Source: Panaeolus papilionaceus (taxonomy: Eukaryota; Basidiomycota; Agaricomycetes; Agaricales). From it: a stretch of 64,000 nt of DNA. The notes beneath the pieces were generated by a model. It did not search any database and was not told the DNA's origin. It was given only the letters and a program-made list of their open reading frames with translations. How positions within the stretch are numbered: position 1 is the first letter of the stretch; each line of letters starts with the position of its first letter. Of this stretch, positions 23,425 to 36,415 are shown one piece after another. Location of the stretch: assembly GCA_015501605.1 (NCBI GenBank), contig JADNRZ010000023.1:186001-250000 (forward strand), in the 5' to 3' direction. A program made the position numbers and the translations under genes.

Positions 23425-24353
23425 TCAAGGCTTTCGTGTCGTAACAGCTGGTGCGTTGACTTTTGTTCTCATTTGTCCCTCCAAGTCAGCAGTTCTCATT
23501 CTCGGTCCACGATCATGGCGACGACGACGAGAGGCCGAGTGAGAGCGGGGCTGAGACTTGGGAGGGGTCGGGAAGAATATTGGACTCAAAGCCACTGCGA
23601 GGAGCAGAAGGACAGCTACAAGGGCCATCCATGTCTGTTGATATTCTATTAATTTATCTTTCCTTGCCCTGGGTAATCAAAAATACACACCGCGTTTCCG
23701 TATGTGGTTGTAAAACCCCTTTTCTGATTTCTAGTTCTGAATACCCCAAATATCCCGATGGTAAATAACCATGCCAGAAGAGATGATGCGAAGGAACTCC
23801 AAGCCAACGCTGCAAAAATTTTGTCGCTCTGTTGGCTTCGAGCGCAAAGGACTGGGAGCATGGACACAAGGGTGAGGAAGACGAGCACAACGCCTTCGCA
23901 GACGAGTGAAAAAATAAATTATAGTCAATACATAAATTTCACGAATACAGATGATCTCAACTCACTGATAGGATAGAACACCAAAGCCTTCGTAACGGGG
24001 TTTGGTATCTCTGGTGCCCAGGTATACCCCAATCTAGTTGTCTCTCAGGGAGGCGATCAAATCAATCTAAGCGGTAAACGTACTGAAATGGTGCTAAACA
24101 CAATTCTTCCTCATCTAAACACCATCCCCAAAGGCCAAATTTGACACCATTTGCCTGTGTAGTGTGAAAAAAGTACACATTGGATATCAATGGAATAGAG
24201 AACGTCGTGAGGGCACTAAAATCAATTCACAGGTCAAAGGGTCAATCTGAGCAGGTCGGAAGGTCCAATTGCACGTAGTACTCACAGGAGGACGAAGGCA
24301 ATAAAGGTCAAGGTGAAGACACAGAGCCCTGTTCGATTGAATGTCGTCTTCAT
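23425..24353 (-). CDS. RIM9: SUR7/PalI (Rim9-type) four-helix membrane protein
   Basis: Start at 24353: MKTTFNRTGLCVFTLTFIAF (first helix), then an extracellular loop with GVKFGLWGWCLDEEELCLAP, matching the G-W-C...C signature of the SUR7/PalI family. Three further hydrophobic segments follow, including VVLVFLTLVSMLPVLCA, FASSLLAWLFTIGIFGVF and MALVAVLLLLAVALSPIFF. A short basic cytosolic tail (SRRRRHDRGPRMR) ends at 23425. PalI/Rim9 members assist plasma-membrane ambient-pH signalling (PalH/Rim21). The four-helix layout and the Cys loop support the family; assignment to PalI rather than another SUR7-like member is less certain. Several introns; not all boundaries resolved. Confidence 0.68.
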
Positions 24354-26134
24354 GGTGTCTCGTCAGGTTGCGGTAATCCCTCGATGCTATTGAAATGTCC
24401 TTTCAATCGATCGTCCTCAGCAGACTCGCAGTCGCATGAAACGTGTCTGCAACACTGCTCCAAATACCACGGTAACGTGCAGATACAAAGGATTTACAAT
24501 TTAATCCAAAAATGAATTAAAATCATAGACACAGGCAAAGGAATTAGTATGGACGTGGGTGAATGCAAAGCACAAAGCTCGGACCAACACTCATCTCGGT
24601 CTTTATGCGCGTGTCCGAATGCAGGCATTTTCTCCTAATGGAGATAGGTGCCTCGAGGTCATCTATCCGAGTCATGTGACGCTTCGGGCTTCAAGGCAAA
24701 CGAAAAACGTGGTTGCTGGTTCTGCCCAGCCAAGAGAGACAATGAGCGGCCCACAAAAATAAACGGCGAGAATGCTAATGCGAGAGCAGTATATCGTCTC
24801 AGTTAACGTTCATGTCGGATCCATATCGATTAAACAGCCTGTAAATGATCCAGGGTCGTCATTGATCTCCTCCGAATTTCGACAGCCGCTGCACGGCTGA
24901 TGGTAGATAAAAACCCATTCAGGTAGATCTCGAAGGTATAAATACCTGACAGGGACTCAATATTGGATGTAAACAGCTGTTTCGAAACAAAATGATTGCA
25001 GGACAAAACACCACGGGCGCCTACACTTGACCAGCGCCATCAAAATGTCGTATGGAAAGGATATTTCCAAATTATCGCTTGCTCTCTCAGTTCAAGATAA
25101 TTAATTTTGACCCCCCAGGAGAGACTGCGCAGAAGCGGGGAGGAATGACATTTGGCACTGGCTTACAAACATTTTCCCGGACGCTCCGGAATATGACAGA
25201 CTACCTCAACCTTGCCTCTATGAAGTTTTCGACAGCTTTAAGCTGGGGCAGGAAAAAAGAATCTGCACGAAGCCTGTACAAGCCTATCAGATAAGAAGGA
25301 AGACACAAGGGTACTTTCACATTACTTCTTTCAGATCAATCATTTTCACAGTGAGCTCCCCAAGCCCGGGTCCTAGACCCCTGTTGTACCAAGAAACACG
25401 TTAAGCCACGTATGCCTGGATCCACAGGCCAATTAAATAGCTGGGAAACTACTCCAAAGTCTGGGCTGTATCCAACTACAGAGACCCTTCCATTTCATCT
25501 AAAATATCAGACGGAAGGGCGCTGCCAGGAGGATTCGTCAGCCTTTCATAGAGTCCGGCAGACGCCTGGGATAGTTACGTTGCCCCTTTTGTCCGATTTC
25601 AGTGCTTTAACGGCAGTGATTGGCAGGCTCCAGGCAATGTGTGGAAAGGCTGACAAACGGTGGAATACTAGGGTAACACCAATGCGGTGTTGGACAGCAG
25701 ATTTAAATGTTGCTATAAGCCCCGGGGTTGGTTAACATCTATGAACAATTTTCGCCCCCAACAGCCCTTCGACTCTGAAAGGCCTGAATTTTGATTGCTT
25801 GGAAATTTTGAACAATTCGTCCTTCTGACAGACAGAACGTACATATGTACAAGCAATTTATAATATGTCAGCCGCATTCCAGATAAGCTACGAAAAATTG
25901 TGAATGTAAATAACTAAAAAGATAAATGGAAAGAAATCAGTGAGAGCGATGAGTGGAGGGAAAGGGGGCACAGTATCGCACTGGCCTCGTTGTATTTACT
26001 TGCTGCTACGTTACTACCTACTTGGTATGAAAGGGTCCGTCGTCCCAATTAGTAAGACTGGATGTACAAAGCGATATCCTAGTATTCCGTCGCGAATCCA
26101 ACACGAACTCAAAACAGATGATAGACAGAGGTGA
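24354..26134. other. Long intergenic region without a supported gene
   Basis: About 1.8 kb. It contains the promoter of the PalI-type gene on the left and the 3' region of OMA1 on the right. Open frames at 24559-24762, 25052-25294 and 25412-25735 show no motif, signal peptide or paralogue in the window. Confidence 0.4.
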
Positions 26135-28046
26135 TCATCTGAACCACGATTTCTTCGATGGACGATCCCCCTTGTCCAAAGCCTCTTTCCGCTCCTTCTC
26201 CCATCTCTCCAGCTCCTTTTTGAGGCTGTCCACTCGCATCTCGCTCACAGGATGCGAATCGCCAACAATTGAGCGGGCATACTTCATTGGCTTGCTCTCC
26301 ACAGCTTGCTGCTCGCTCATGGATGCCCTCGCACACTCTCCCTGATCACTAGCCCGGTTCTCCCAGAATCTAATAGAGTCTCTTGCATCAAATCCTGCAT
26401 GGGCCAATATCCTATTTGAATAATCACGGCAAAAAGAGAGGCATTAGCTATATAACACAAGTGGAACTAAGTGGTTAGCTCACCTTGCGGAGACGATATC
26501 CGCTTCTGTCTCCTGGTGGAAACTCGTGCACTGCTCCGATAACTTGCTAAGCTCTCCAGACCCAATCTTGCCCAGCTGCGCCACACCATCGTTCACAAAT
26601 GGGCCAAATAGCATCGTGATCGGGAAGATTACAACCCGAATGATGTCAGATACAATTGAAAGTGTTCCAGGAACGATGACAGTTGCGGAGGAGAGTGACT
26701 CCAAGTGGTGTGCCAGCAACAAATGTGCCATCTCATGTGCGAGGAGAATAGCCAGCTCCGCAGTCTGCTCTGGGGTCGGTGCGGGCTGTAGCTGCGGCGA
26801 ACTTGAAATTAAGCCGCCCAAAAGTCTGCTCCAGAAAGATTTTGGACCTGGGGGTACAGGTGCGTATTGCAATGGCTGCCTTGCGAAGATTTCGTCTAGG
26901 AAGCCACTATACACCACAATGCCGCTGCCTCCGTCTGGTCCAAATCCATATGAGAATGCATTTGAAGAATCAGGTTTGTCGACAACGAGGAGGGAATATG
27001 GTGGACCTGCGATGGGTGGCAGTGGTCTGGATGGAGCGTCCTTTTTGGTCAGGCTGTCGCAGAACCAGCGCAGGTACTCGGATGCGCGCGGTCGGGGCCG
27101 CAGTGGGTAGTCAGCTGGTGGCGGTAACGGCTTACAGTCGCCTCCGCTTTCCTTCCAGTGGGGACATAGCTCCGGCTCGCGAGACAGGACAGGGATAGAT
27201 GCCTCTAGTTGTCTCAGTGTGCTAGCCACCCATCGATACTTCCAGTCACTAGTAGGCAAAACCTTGCTATGACCGTCTTCGGCGAGAATCTCGCCAACGG
27301 AGCGATACCAGCCAGGACCAGCTAGCTGGTTAGCAATCTCGTCTTCCTCCTCTGGTGAAAGTAGAATTAATCTCCAACTGTGATAACATACGTAAAGCAT
27401 GAGGATTGAATGTACAGAATGAGGAAAAATGCAGTGCTCACCGTCCTGTCAATGGTGTCCTCTCCATCCCCGCAATTATCGTAGCCCAGAATAACAGCAT
27501 CGGTATAGCAAAGAGTATTTTTGCTAGATTTGCAGAACGACGCATGCGCCTAATGTACATTTCCTTCTTCTCCTCCGTATGTTTGATCCCATGTATAGCA
27601 GCGTACTTGAACATCTTCTTCGCCTTCATGTTTCCGAGCCATAGCACAGGAATAAACGTCAGTGCTATCCTACCGGCTGTACGTGCTAGTTCAAGACCAG
27701 CAGATGCCTATGATAAGAGTTTTAAAGCTGTACTAAAAGTTGAAAATTAGGATGGCATACGCACTTTTAGCAACGAGGCAAAGAAGGGGATCAAGGGTAG
27801 ACCTTGCCTCCTAGGTGTTGAATGAAAACTAGCGACATAAATTGCAGGTCGTATTGAGGGTGGAGTATAACGAAGTGGCCTCGATGATGATATTAGTGAA
27901 TTCTGCTGAAGCAATGAAGGTCGATATGGTTTTGAAATAGTTCTGCTGATAGACGTCGAGGAGATAGAACGAGACAAGGGTTGTATAAAACGGCTATCAA
28001 GCCGACGTGGGCGTATAAAGGTATTGCGTGTTATACAGCGCAACAT
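26135..28046 (-). CDS. OMA1: Mitochondrial metalloendopeptidase OMA1 (M48)
   Basis: Inner-membrane zinc protease that processes substrates under stress. The N-terminus (MLRCITRNTFIRPRRL...) is Arg/Ser-rich with almost no acidic residues, as in a mitochondrial presequence. An exon with a membrane segment (LAKILFAIPMLLFWATIIAG) follows, then the M48 catalytic region: FSYGFGPDGGSGIVVYSGFL, the zinc motif LLAHEMAHLLLAHHLES (HExxH) and the third-ligand Glu in FHQETEADIVSAR. The last exon reads LAHAGFDARDSIRFWENRAS and HPVSEMRVDSL, then a basic tail ending KKSWFR. Domain order and length suit the family. Pro-rich insertions between GPPYS and the zinc site are somewhat longer than usual. Confidence 0.92.
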
Positions 28047-28500
28047 GGTTCATGGTCAAACATGAAGGGAAAAAGATTGTGGAATTGTATTGGTTCTTTA
28101 GCAACAATGAAACGGGGAAATGATTCGGCTCAAGAGTCTTACAAAGAATTCCTGAACAAGACATCCCTGCAATCATGGAAATAATTTTATGAAATCGCAG
28201 CAAGGCATTGCTATGTTTTTATTTTAATAGATAACCTATTCATACTCCAAAGCACCGTGATAATGTCTTCGAGTCATTCGAAGCGCAGTCGAATTATCCC
28301 GGAGTGGCTGTAAACCGTCAAGATCGGAGGATTTTCTGAGCAAATGTTGTATATGCGTACACCGTAGATATAATTGGACAGTCGTGTAAGCAATGTGTAG
28401 ATTATCGTATATATATGTAGATGAAGGGGATCATATCAAAGCGAACAAGACCAACGTCAGGACATTCCGTAGTTATTGCAATTAGTAGATGAATTCACGT
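28047..28500. other. Intergenic region between Svf1 and OMA1 genes
   Basis: About 450 bp, both neighbours on the minus strand: promoter of OMA1 and terminator of Svf1. AT-rich with TATATATATG near 28410. No gene seen. Confidence 0.4.
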
Positions 28501-29961
28501 CTAAGAAATGAAAGTGGCCTCGTTGTAAAGAGTACCGTCAACCTCAACACCAGATGAAAGACCAGGAGCAAGTGCATCAGGTCCAGTTAACGACAGCTTG
28601 GTTGGATTGGTCCACTGTTGTTACAAGACGCTGGTCAGAACATGATAACCACCGAGACGTGGGTCAACTCACTTGGTAAATGTAAGGTTTCGTGCCGGCC
28701 ACGTAATTCACGGCCATCTTCAAAACATACGGAATCTCAGCCAGAACATCCACCTTTTCAATTAAACCCTTGGGCTGCGCGACTGTGCCAACGTCTCCCT
28801 CAAGCTTTCCTTCAACATATCCCGCAGCACCGGGAACGATAGAGGGACCCTTCCACTCGAACAGGACCTTCGTGGGTTTTGAGTAGCCCGTATCTGGATC
28901 GTTTTCAGGTTCAATGTGAGTGGTCTTTGAGACAACATTCCCAGCATGTTCCTCTCCAGGCCACTTGGTATCCGCCGTTACTGTCGCGAGCTTATCTCCG
29001 ATAACCAGCGAACCGACGTTCACAGTAACACCCCCCGATCCAGCGCCCTTCTTTCCATGCGTGTCAAGAGTCGTGAACTCCATCTGGATCGCAGAAACGC
29101 CTCCCAGCTCTTCACTCTGGAAGTGCGCGAAATTCCAGCGAGAAGCGACAAGATTGGGTCGCATTCCCTGGATCGCGTGCACAAACATTGCAGTGCCTTG
29201 GACAGTCTCCGCCTTTCCTGACTGGATGATATGGCCAGATGCGCGTGCGCGAGGCCAGAAACGATGGATAACATAACCTTCTGGTTTCTCTGTATCTGGA
29301 CCAAAGTAGGAGTACCCTCCCTTGGGACCCTTGCCGACTTTGTAGCCTGGGACGGATGCAGGGCGCGCAATTTCCAGTGATATTTGCAGATCGACACCTA
29401 GGTTTGCGTTGATAACGTATTTCTCTGGCGTGTCTGAACCAGGGGTGTCTTTGTGCAAAACACTGTATTCGTCGGCCTTGCTTGACCTCTTGTCGTGGCC
29501 TGGAGGTGGGGTAACAAAGTTGGTGACATTGATCGACTTCCAGATCTTCTCTCCCTTTGTCGGTGCTGCGACTTTGCAGACAAACTGAATCGTAGGATAC
29601 CACACACTACAAGTCGTCGAATTATCAAACATCGTCGATCAGCTCAACTGTTTTAGTAAACGATACAATATGTAGTACTCACCCCACCGACGAATGAATC
29701 ACTTGGCACATAATCGACGTTCCATCGTCAGCAATAACGTAAAAAGTCTGCGTTTCAGTAACGAATCCTCCAGCACACAACCATTCTGTGTCTTTAGGTT
29801 CAAGCTCTCCAAACAGATCTCCCTCTGCAAGATTTGTTGAGACCGAGTGAAAATTAGGAGCGTGTGGGTCAACAGGTGCTGATGAACTATCCTCCCAATC
29901 GCGTCAAAATATGACTGAGATCAACGAGTAAAAATACGAACCCCCAGATTGATGAGAACAT
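28501..29961 (-). CDS. SVF1: Survival factor 1 (Svf1) family protein
   Basis: Svf1 is a conserved fungal lipocalin-like protein needed for oxidative-stress survival and linked to ceramide transfer. Start at 29961 (MFSSIWG). The next exon reads VDPHAPNFHSVSTNLAEGDL and LEPKDTEWLCAGGFVTETQT; the long exon carries VWYPTIQFVCKVAAPTKGEK, KGGYSYFGPDTEKPEGYVIH, RFWPRARASGHIIQSGK and MVHAIQGMRP-type blocks (MFVHAIQGMRPNLVASRWNF). The C-terminus, reached after one intron, reads WTNPTKLSLTGPDALAPGLS and ends at 28501. These match the Svf1 N- and C-terminal domains across the whole length. No signal peptide. Confidence 0.9.
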
Positions 29962-30736
29962 GATGAAAGTTGAAAGTTAAGTTCAGAGGTGGGAAGAAGA
30001 AAGAAAAGGTAAGTAAAGGACTATGGTTGTGGTGTGTGTGTGTGGTGTGTGGTTTATGATGACAAGAATCGGCAAATGACCGTATTATGTATGAATCCGG
30101 AACAACCAGTAGGAACGCATCGATGAAACATTTACATCTTCCCTTGAAATTGCCTCAAGTCGTTCCATATCGCCTTTCAGTCTCATTTTTTTACTCTTGG
30201 GTGGCCTTACCCCAGATTTTTGTCGTAATAAATCAGATCGATATGAACAATCCAATGATAGGACCGGCGTTGCGGCTGCTAGAGCTACGCGAACAGGAGC
30301 TTGGGCTTGTATTTGTCATAGCACACTACGAGACACCTCCGAATCGAGAATAAGCATGAGGCCTATGATTTATGTTTAGGAGGTGGAGGTAATTTGACAG
30401 CGACGATGCAATGTAAAGTTGGAATGACCTCGAGGATGAGCATCACTCAAACCTTTTACGTGTTAGTGTTGATATCTCAGCTACCCAGGTCTCATCAATT
30501 CAAGCATCTCCGACTTCCGCTGTGATAGTAGGAACGGCAGAATACAGCAGCCCCTGGTTTGTGTTTACGATGGGGATTCCTTTCAACGAACGCACGTTAC
30601 GCCTAAATGTGAAGGATGTTCGAATTAATAGATACTGAAAAGGCTAATTAGAATGGCGCGTTTTCAGCTGATTTCCATCTTCATCTTATGAACACTCTTC
30701 AGAAATACAAATATATTGCTCCTTTCTAACATACCA
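29962..30736. other. Intergenic region with a GT microsatellite
   Basis: 775 bp between Svf1 (start side) and the 3' end of the first GMC gene. It contains the GT-rich run at 30024-30054. An open frame at 30087-30353 is unrecognised. Confidence 0.4.
30024..30054. repeat. GT-rich microsatellite
   Basis: Imperfect (GT)n run about 30 bp long, just upstream of the Svf1 start, where length changes could affect that promoter. Confidence 0.8.
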
Positions 30737-32800
30737 TTACGCAGCGCGCTTAATCAAATCGGCACCCTTTTCAGCTACAGCATATGTAGTAGTTTGAATA
30801 TGGGTGCCTGGGATAAGAGGAAAAATGGATGCATCGATGACACGGACATTGGCAGTCCCATACACCTTCAGCTCTGGGCTGACAACACCGCCTAATCGAC
30901 GAGGTTGCATGGGATTACTGGGAGCACTCTCATCAGTACCTTGACCGACCAAAAGCCACAATTACATACCTGCAACTACTGTGGTACATCGTCGACCAAT
31001 TCTGGTTGATAAACTCCTTGAGCTGATCATCCGTAGTAACATTGGCACCAGGGACAAATTCGAAAGGTTCGTACTGCTGAGCCATCTTCGTAGCGAATAT
31101 CTTCCTCGAGTACTTGAACGAAATCGTGGTGACATCGTAATCGACCGGGTCAGAGAAATAACGGACGTCGATGGTGGGATAGGTGAAGGGATCAGCAGAG
31201 TTGATCTCGATGAATCCTCGACTGAGAGGGTGCGCCTCGGAAACGATGATGCCTCCCCCGCCAGGCATGTATATATATTCAGTAGCAGCCATTTCAAGGG
31301 TGGCGAGATGCTTCGCAAGCAGATCTCGCTGCCTCCTGTACCCTGCGACGATACTGGCGTCTGTACCTTCTGGGAGTAAAGATGCTGCGTTCCCAGCCTT
31401 GATGGTTTTGATGATGCTGTCGGCGTTTCCCTTGTCTGTGCTGGAGTGCAAAGGAAGAAAAGCAAGGGTATTAGGCGCACTGTTCGTCCATGGACCAGTA
31501 CGGTTAGTCAGATAAAGCTCCTCTGCATTGGGGGGTTCTGGATCGTTGGGATTCTTGTTGACTGGCAATGAAACATTAGCTTCCAAAACCATATCGGCGA
31601 GATTCTGGATACTCACGTGCACCGAAGACGCCAGAAAACCCATGATCCTGGTAGTTAGAGCCAACACCCGGAAGATCGACAAGAACAGGGACCTTGAGCT
31701 TCTCAAGCAAGCTCCTGCGTCCGATACCAGAAAGCTGAAGAAGTCTTGGGGACCCGATGACACCAGCTGATATAATGATTTCCTTGGTCGCTTGGGCGGT
31801 TTGACGGGGGGCAGCAGGACCGGCAGCGAATTCCACGCCTGTAAATCTGACTGGGCCTGTGGGTGGCCTTGAGTCCTTGGTGATAAGCTTGGTAACCTGT
31901 TGCTGGAGAATGACGTGGAAGTTGGACCTCTTGACAGCCTGATCGTAGTAGCCCGTGCGGGAGTATGAGCGAGATCGATTGGTTGGATGAAGTGCGTTCG
32001 GTGCCCAAAATCCATTCAGTGCCCGTCCTTTGGACCCGGCACCATCGAATTCGATGGGTATGCCCAACTCTTTCAAAGCACCGAAGAAGACCTTCCTGTC
32101 TTTAGTAATGTAAGGCGGGTAAGAGGAGTGAATTGGCCCATTAGTTCCGTGGCCAGCAGGATCCCAGGTGATACCAAACTCTTTGGCGAGTTCTGGTGGT
32201 GGTGGGGTGAATGTTTCTGACTATTCCTGTCATCAGTAATGGCAAATATCTGATCGATATACCACTCACTTTCTTGAAAAAAGGCAGCAAGCCCTTGAAA
32301 TCCCACCCAGGATTTCCCAACTCGGCCCAAGCATCGTAATCAGCGGCTGCACCACGGTCAAAAAGCATGCCGTTCAGAACAGAGCTTCCACCAACGACCT
32401 TTCCGGCTGGAATACCAATTTGACGATTGTTGAGGTGCGTTTGCGCAAGGGTGGTGAAGTTCCAATCGTATTGGGTTCGCATTGCTCCGCCTGCATTTTT
32501 GGGGATCGTGATGAAATCCTCGCCAGAGTCACTGTATTGGTGACTTTAGTCCCTTCATATTTACGATGAGAAAAAAAAAGTTTACAGCTTTCCTGCTTCG
32601 ATTAAGAGAACATTGACCCGCGAATTTTCTGCAAGCCGGCTAGCAACAGTTGCGCCCGCTGTACCGGCACCGACAACAATATAATCGTATGAGCGAAGCT
32701 GCTGACGAGGTTCGATGACTTCGTAAGGCTGGAAGGGCACAGCTCCAGCGGACAAAGCTCCAAAGAGAACAGAGGAAATTAGGGCGTTGAAGACGAACAT
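30737..32800 (-). CDS. Secreted GMC oxidoreductase, tandem copy 1
   Basis: FAD-dependent GMC enzyme (CAZy AA3-like), probably a secreted sugar or aryl-alcohol oxidase/dehydrogenase. Start at 32800: signal peptide [20 protein letters not shown], then the FAD-binding motif [20 protein letters not shown] and the GMC signature [20 protein letters not shown]. The second GMC signature is [15 protein letters not shown], and [13 protein letters not shown] follows. The C-terminus has the catalytic pair: His in TMYHSSC (next to [13 protein letters not shown] after an intron) and His in [20 protein letters not shown]. All family motifs are present, so it looks functional. Closely related to 34345-36415 and to the remnant at 37266. 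Confidence 0.9.
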
Positions 32801-34344
32801 TGTCGAAGTATGCACTCCCAAATGTTCCGACTCTGAAGGAACGTCGAGTGAATTGGCCAGGATGCAAGGAAATGGGAGTGTCTGAGTCCAGGCCGACGGG
32901 AAAGGGCTGTGGCATCGACAGGACACCGCGTGTTAGAAGAATGCACCAGGGGAGAGCACCATGTCGGACAAAGAAACACAAAGGCGTCATCACTCGTCAA
33001 TGACAAAGAATCTGCGCATTAAAGCCGGCCAGAAAGAAGCATACTGAACCTTCTAATAGGGCACCTGAGATATATCCACAATGTCGGAAGTAGTATCATC
33101 TTAAAACACGCGACAATCGGGGCACACTTGGAACGGCGCCCAACAATCCAAGACATGCACACCTTCCAACGTCCTCCGAGAATGGACAATTGGTCAGAAA
33201 TTGACGCACTTGATAAAAACGTCAGGGTTTCAAGTCGAAATCATAGGAACGCATCATCACAGTGGGGTATGAGACGACATTAATTTCCGAAATTCTGCAG
33301 ATTATAGGGCGAGTATGTCACAGAGGTCGAGCTTCGACATTCAGTTTGTGTCCACCGAAGATTGTTTATAGAGGCAGCCATTCGAATGAAGAATTATTTT
33401 GCCAGGAAGACGGCGATTAACTGAGTATATAGTACATCTTGCGGACCGTCCTTAGATTAATGGAGACGGTGGAACATGGTCCATTAAACCAAGTGAGGAG
33501 CAGGTGAAGGTAAAAGAAGCAACCTCAAGTTCCTGAGCACGTTCGGCAATAGCCGGCAGCTTGTGAAACAAGCAAGTGCAGACTAAGCTATCACGACCTT
33601 CTCCAATGTACCCTCAACACATTCTCCTTCGTGGTAATTAAAAAAAAAACATTGCTATAAAATGAGGCAATGTAGATTACACCTTTCATCTTCACCCTTC
33701 CAGCGCAACAATAGCCCTGACAAAATTTGCTGAACTTGAAAGCCGCATTCGCAAAGGTTGCACAAAGGATTATCCGAACATTCAAAGAAAATCAGACAGA
33801 ACGCTCATGTGAGCCAGAATACGTATAAGCTGCGCATTTCTTGCGAAATAGATATCCATTTAGGAATGGGCAGTAAGCGGGGGTCAGTAAAGTTGATATG
33901 AATCTGCGAAGAACGAGAGGCCGCCGACATGTTCATCGAGATCACTCATCTCCACTTGAATCATCCGATATAAATCCTATTCGTATGTCGCTCCACAGCA
34001 TGGGACTCTTAAGCTTAAGTTATTGACTGTCTGTCTGTCAGGGTTAAATATCCTTTTGATATTGTATCATATCCTCGAAGACCCCATAGAAGTCATCGAA
34101 TCGCACCTACTGATCCGATCCGACGTCGACTTCGAATCCCTGGCGGGCCGGGTGCTATCTTAGTATCTAAATGCATCGAGATTTGGAATATCATTCGAAG
34201 GAGAGCTTCATCTGACTTAAAGCGATGTTTAAATCAAAACGAACATTTAATTGGACCAAAAAGCAGTTTAAACATCATCCTTGATATAGGAAGGCAGTGA
34301 TTACATGACTGGGGCGATTCGAATTGTAACTTCCACGTTCAGAG
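32801..34344. other. Intergenic region between GMC copies 1 and 2
   Basis: About 1.5 kb, with the copy 1 promoter at the left and the 3' region of copy 2 at the right. Small CTGT tandem run near 34027-34038. No gene supported. Confidence 0.4.
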
Positions 34345-36415
34345 TTATGTAGCGCTCTTGATCAGATCAGCCCCTTTCTCAGCGACTGCATACGTCGTAG
34401 CTTGAATATGCGTGCCAGGGATCAAAGGGAATACAGAGGCGTCAATGACGCGGACATTGGCAGTGCCATATACCTTCAACTCGGGGCTGACAACGCCACC
34501 AAGTTCGCGAGGTTGCATCGGATTACTATAAAGCAGGCTTAGCATTGTTATCAAAGTTTCGAGTACTCCGTTATAACATACCTGCAGCTGCTATGGAACA
34601 TAGTCGACCACTGCTGATTAATGAAGCTCTTGAATTGCGCATCAGTCGTGACTTGAGCACCAGGAGTGAACTCAAGAGGGTTATAGGCCTTTGCAGCGTT
34701 GGTAGCAAGAACCTTTCGAGCAAATCGGAAAGCAACAGTTGTGACATCGTAGTCAGTAGGATCTGCAAAATAACGCAAGTCGAGAGTAGGATAAACAAAG
34801 GGATCCGAAGAGTTGATTTCGATTGTTCCCCGGCTGAGCGGGTGAGCCTGGGAGACTGTGATACTTCCACCACCCCAGGCGTACTCGTTGGCACCCATAT
34901 TGGGTGTGTTTAGATGCTTTGCGATGACTTGTCTCTGTTTCACATATCCCGCAACGACCGTAGGGTCAGTGCCCGATGGAAGGAAAGACGCTGCATTGCC
35001 CGAAGTAATATCCTTGACAATACGGTCAGTCGTTGATTGGTCAGTGGAGGACTGGAGTGGAATAAAGGCTAGACAGTTGGGGGAGCTGTTTGTCCAAGGT
35101 CCAGTTCGATTGGTAAGGTAAAGCTGCTCAGCATTGGCGGGTGCGGGAGCGTTGGGGCTAACTTGGACTGCATGCACGTTTAGAATAATTGTTATCACTA
35201 CAAGAGCGAATGAAACAACACGTACAGAAAGCAGAAACGCTTGAATATCCATGGTCTTGATAGTTGGACCCCACTCCAGGCAGGTTAACCGCTACAGGAA
35301 TGTTCAGCCTCTGGAGCAAGCTACTGCGTCCAATACCAGAGAGCTGGAGGACTCTGGGGGAGCCAACTACCCCTGCTGATACAATAATTTCCCTCGTGGC
35401 ACGAGCGGTCTGACGAGCGGCAGAAGCGCTGGCTGCATATTCAACACCAACAAACTTGACAGGGGAAACGTTAATATTCTCTGGAACGAGCTTCGTAACT
35501 TGTTGCTGAAGGAGAACGTGGAAGTTGGACCTCTTGGTTGCCGGATCGAAATAACCAGTGCGCGAATAGGAACGAGACATGTTGGTAGGGTGAAGGGAAT
35601 TAGGCGCCCAGAACGCATTGAGAGCCCGACCCTGTGATCCAGCTCCATCGACCTCGGTGGGAATTCCCAACTCTTTCATTGCAGCAAAGAACACCTTCTT
35701 GTCGTTTGTGAGATAATTTGGATATGAAGAGAAGATTGGTCCGTTGGTGCCGTGGCCTTGCAAGTCCCAGGTTATGCCAAACTCTGCGGCTAAAGCGGGT
35801 GATGGCGGTGTGAAGGTCTCGGACTGGTGGAGATAACAGCAATGTCAGTATCTAAAGGATAGACCAATGGAAACTTTGCTCACCTTCTTGAAGTACGGAA
35901 GGAGGCCTTTGAAGTCCCATCCTGGATTTCCCAAATCCGCCCAAGCGTCGTAATCAGCAGCGGCACCTCGATCGAACAGCATCCCGTTCAAGACAGAGCT
36001 GCCACCGACGACCTTGCCAGCCGGTATGCCAATCTGACGATTGTTGATCTGCGTTTGCGCTACTGTAGTAAAGTTCCAGTCATACTGGGTGCGCATAGCG
36101 CCACCGACGTTGCGAGGAATGGTAACGAAAGGCTCGCCGCCATCTCTACATTAAAACACCAGGACCGTTTGTAACATCAGGCGCGCAAGGGAAAACAGCT
36201 CACAGCTTGCCTGCTTCAATTAACAGCACGGTTACGGCGGGGTTTTCTGCAAGGCGGCTAGCGACAGTCGATCCAGCGGTACCTGCACCAACGACGATGT
36301 AGTCGTACGACGACAGTTGCTGGCGAGGTTCGATAACGTCATATGGTTGGAAGGGTAAAGCGAGAGAGAGAGCACCAAAAAGTATGGTTGAAACGAGGGC
36401 ATTAAAGAGGAACAT
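34345..36415 (-). CDS. Secreted GMC oxidoreductase, tandem copy 2
   Basis: Paralogue of copy 1 with the same order of features. Signal peptide [19 protein letters not shown], propeptide-like [15 protein letters not shown] motif [20 protein letters not shown], first signature [19 protein letters not shown], second signature [15 protein letters not shown], then [13 protein letters not shown] replaced by [13 protein letters not shown]. Catalytic His residues lie in TMFHSSC and [20 protein letters not shown]. Splicing of GYSSVSAF to [13 protein letters not shown] and of HSSC to [13 protein letters not shown] keeps the frame. Many NxS/NxT sites suggest glycosylation. It should be active; substrate not predictable by eye. 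Confidence 0.9.

Noticed and set aside
25052..25735. Plus-strand open frames in the long gap before OMA1
   Set aside because: No motif, signal peptide, splice pattern or similarity to anything else in the window.
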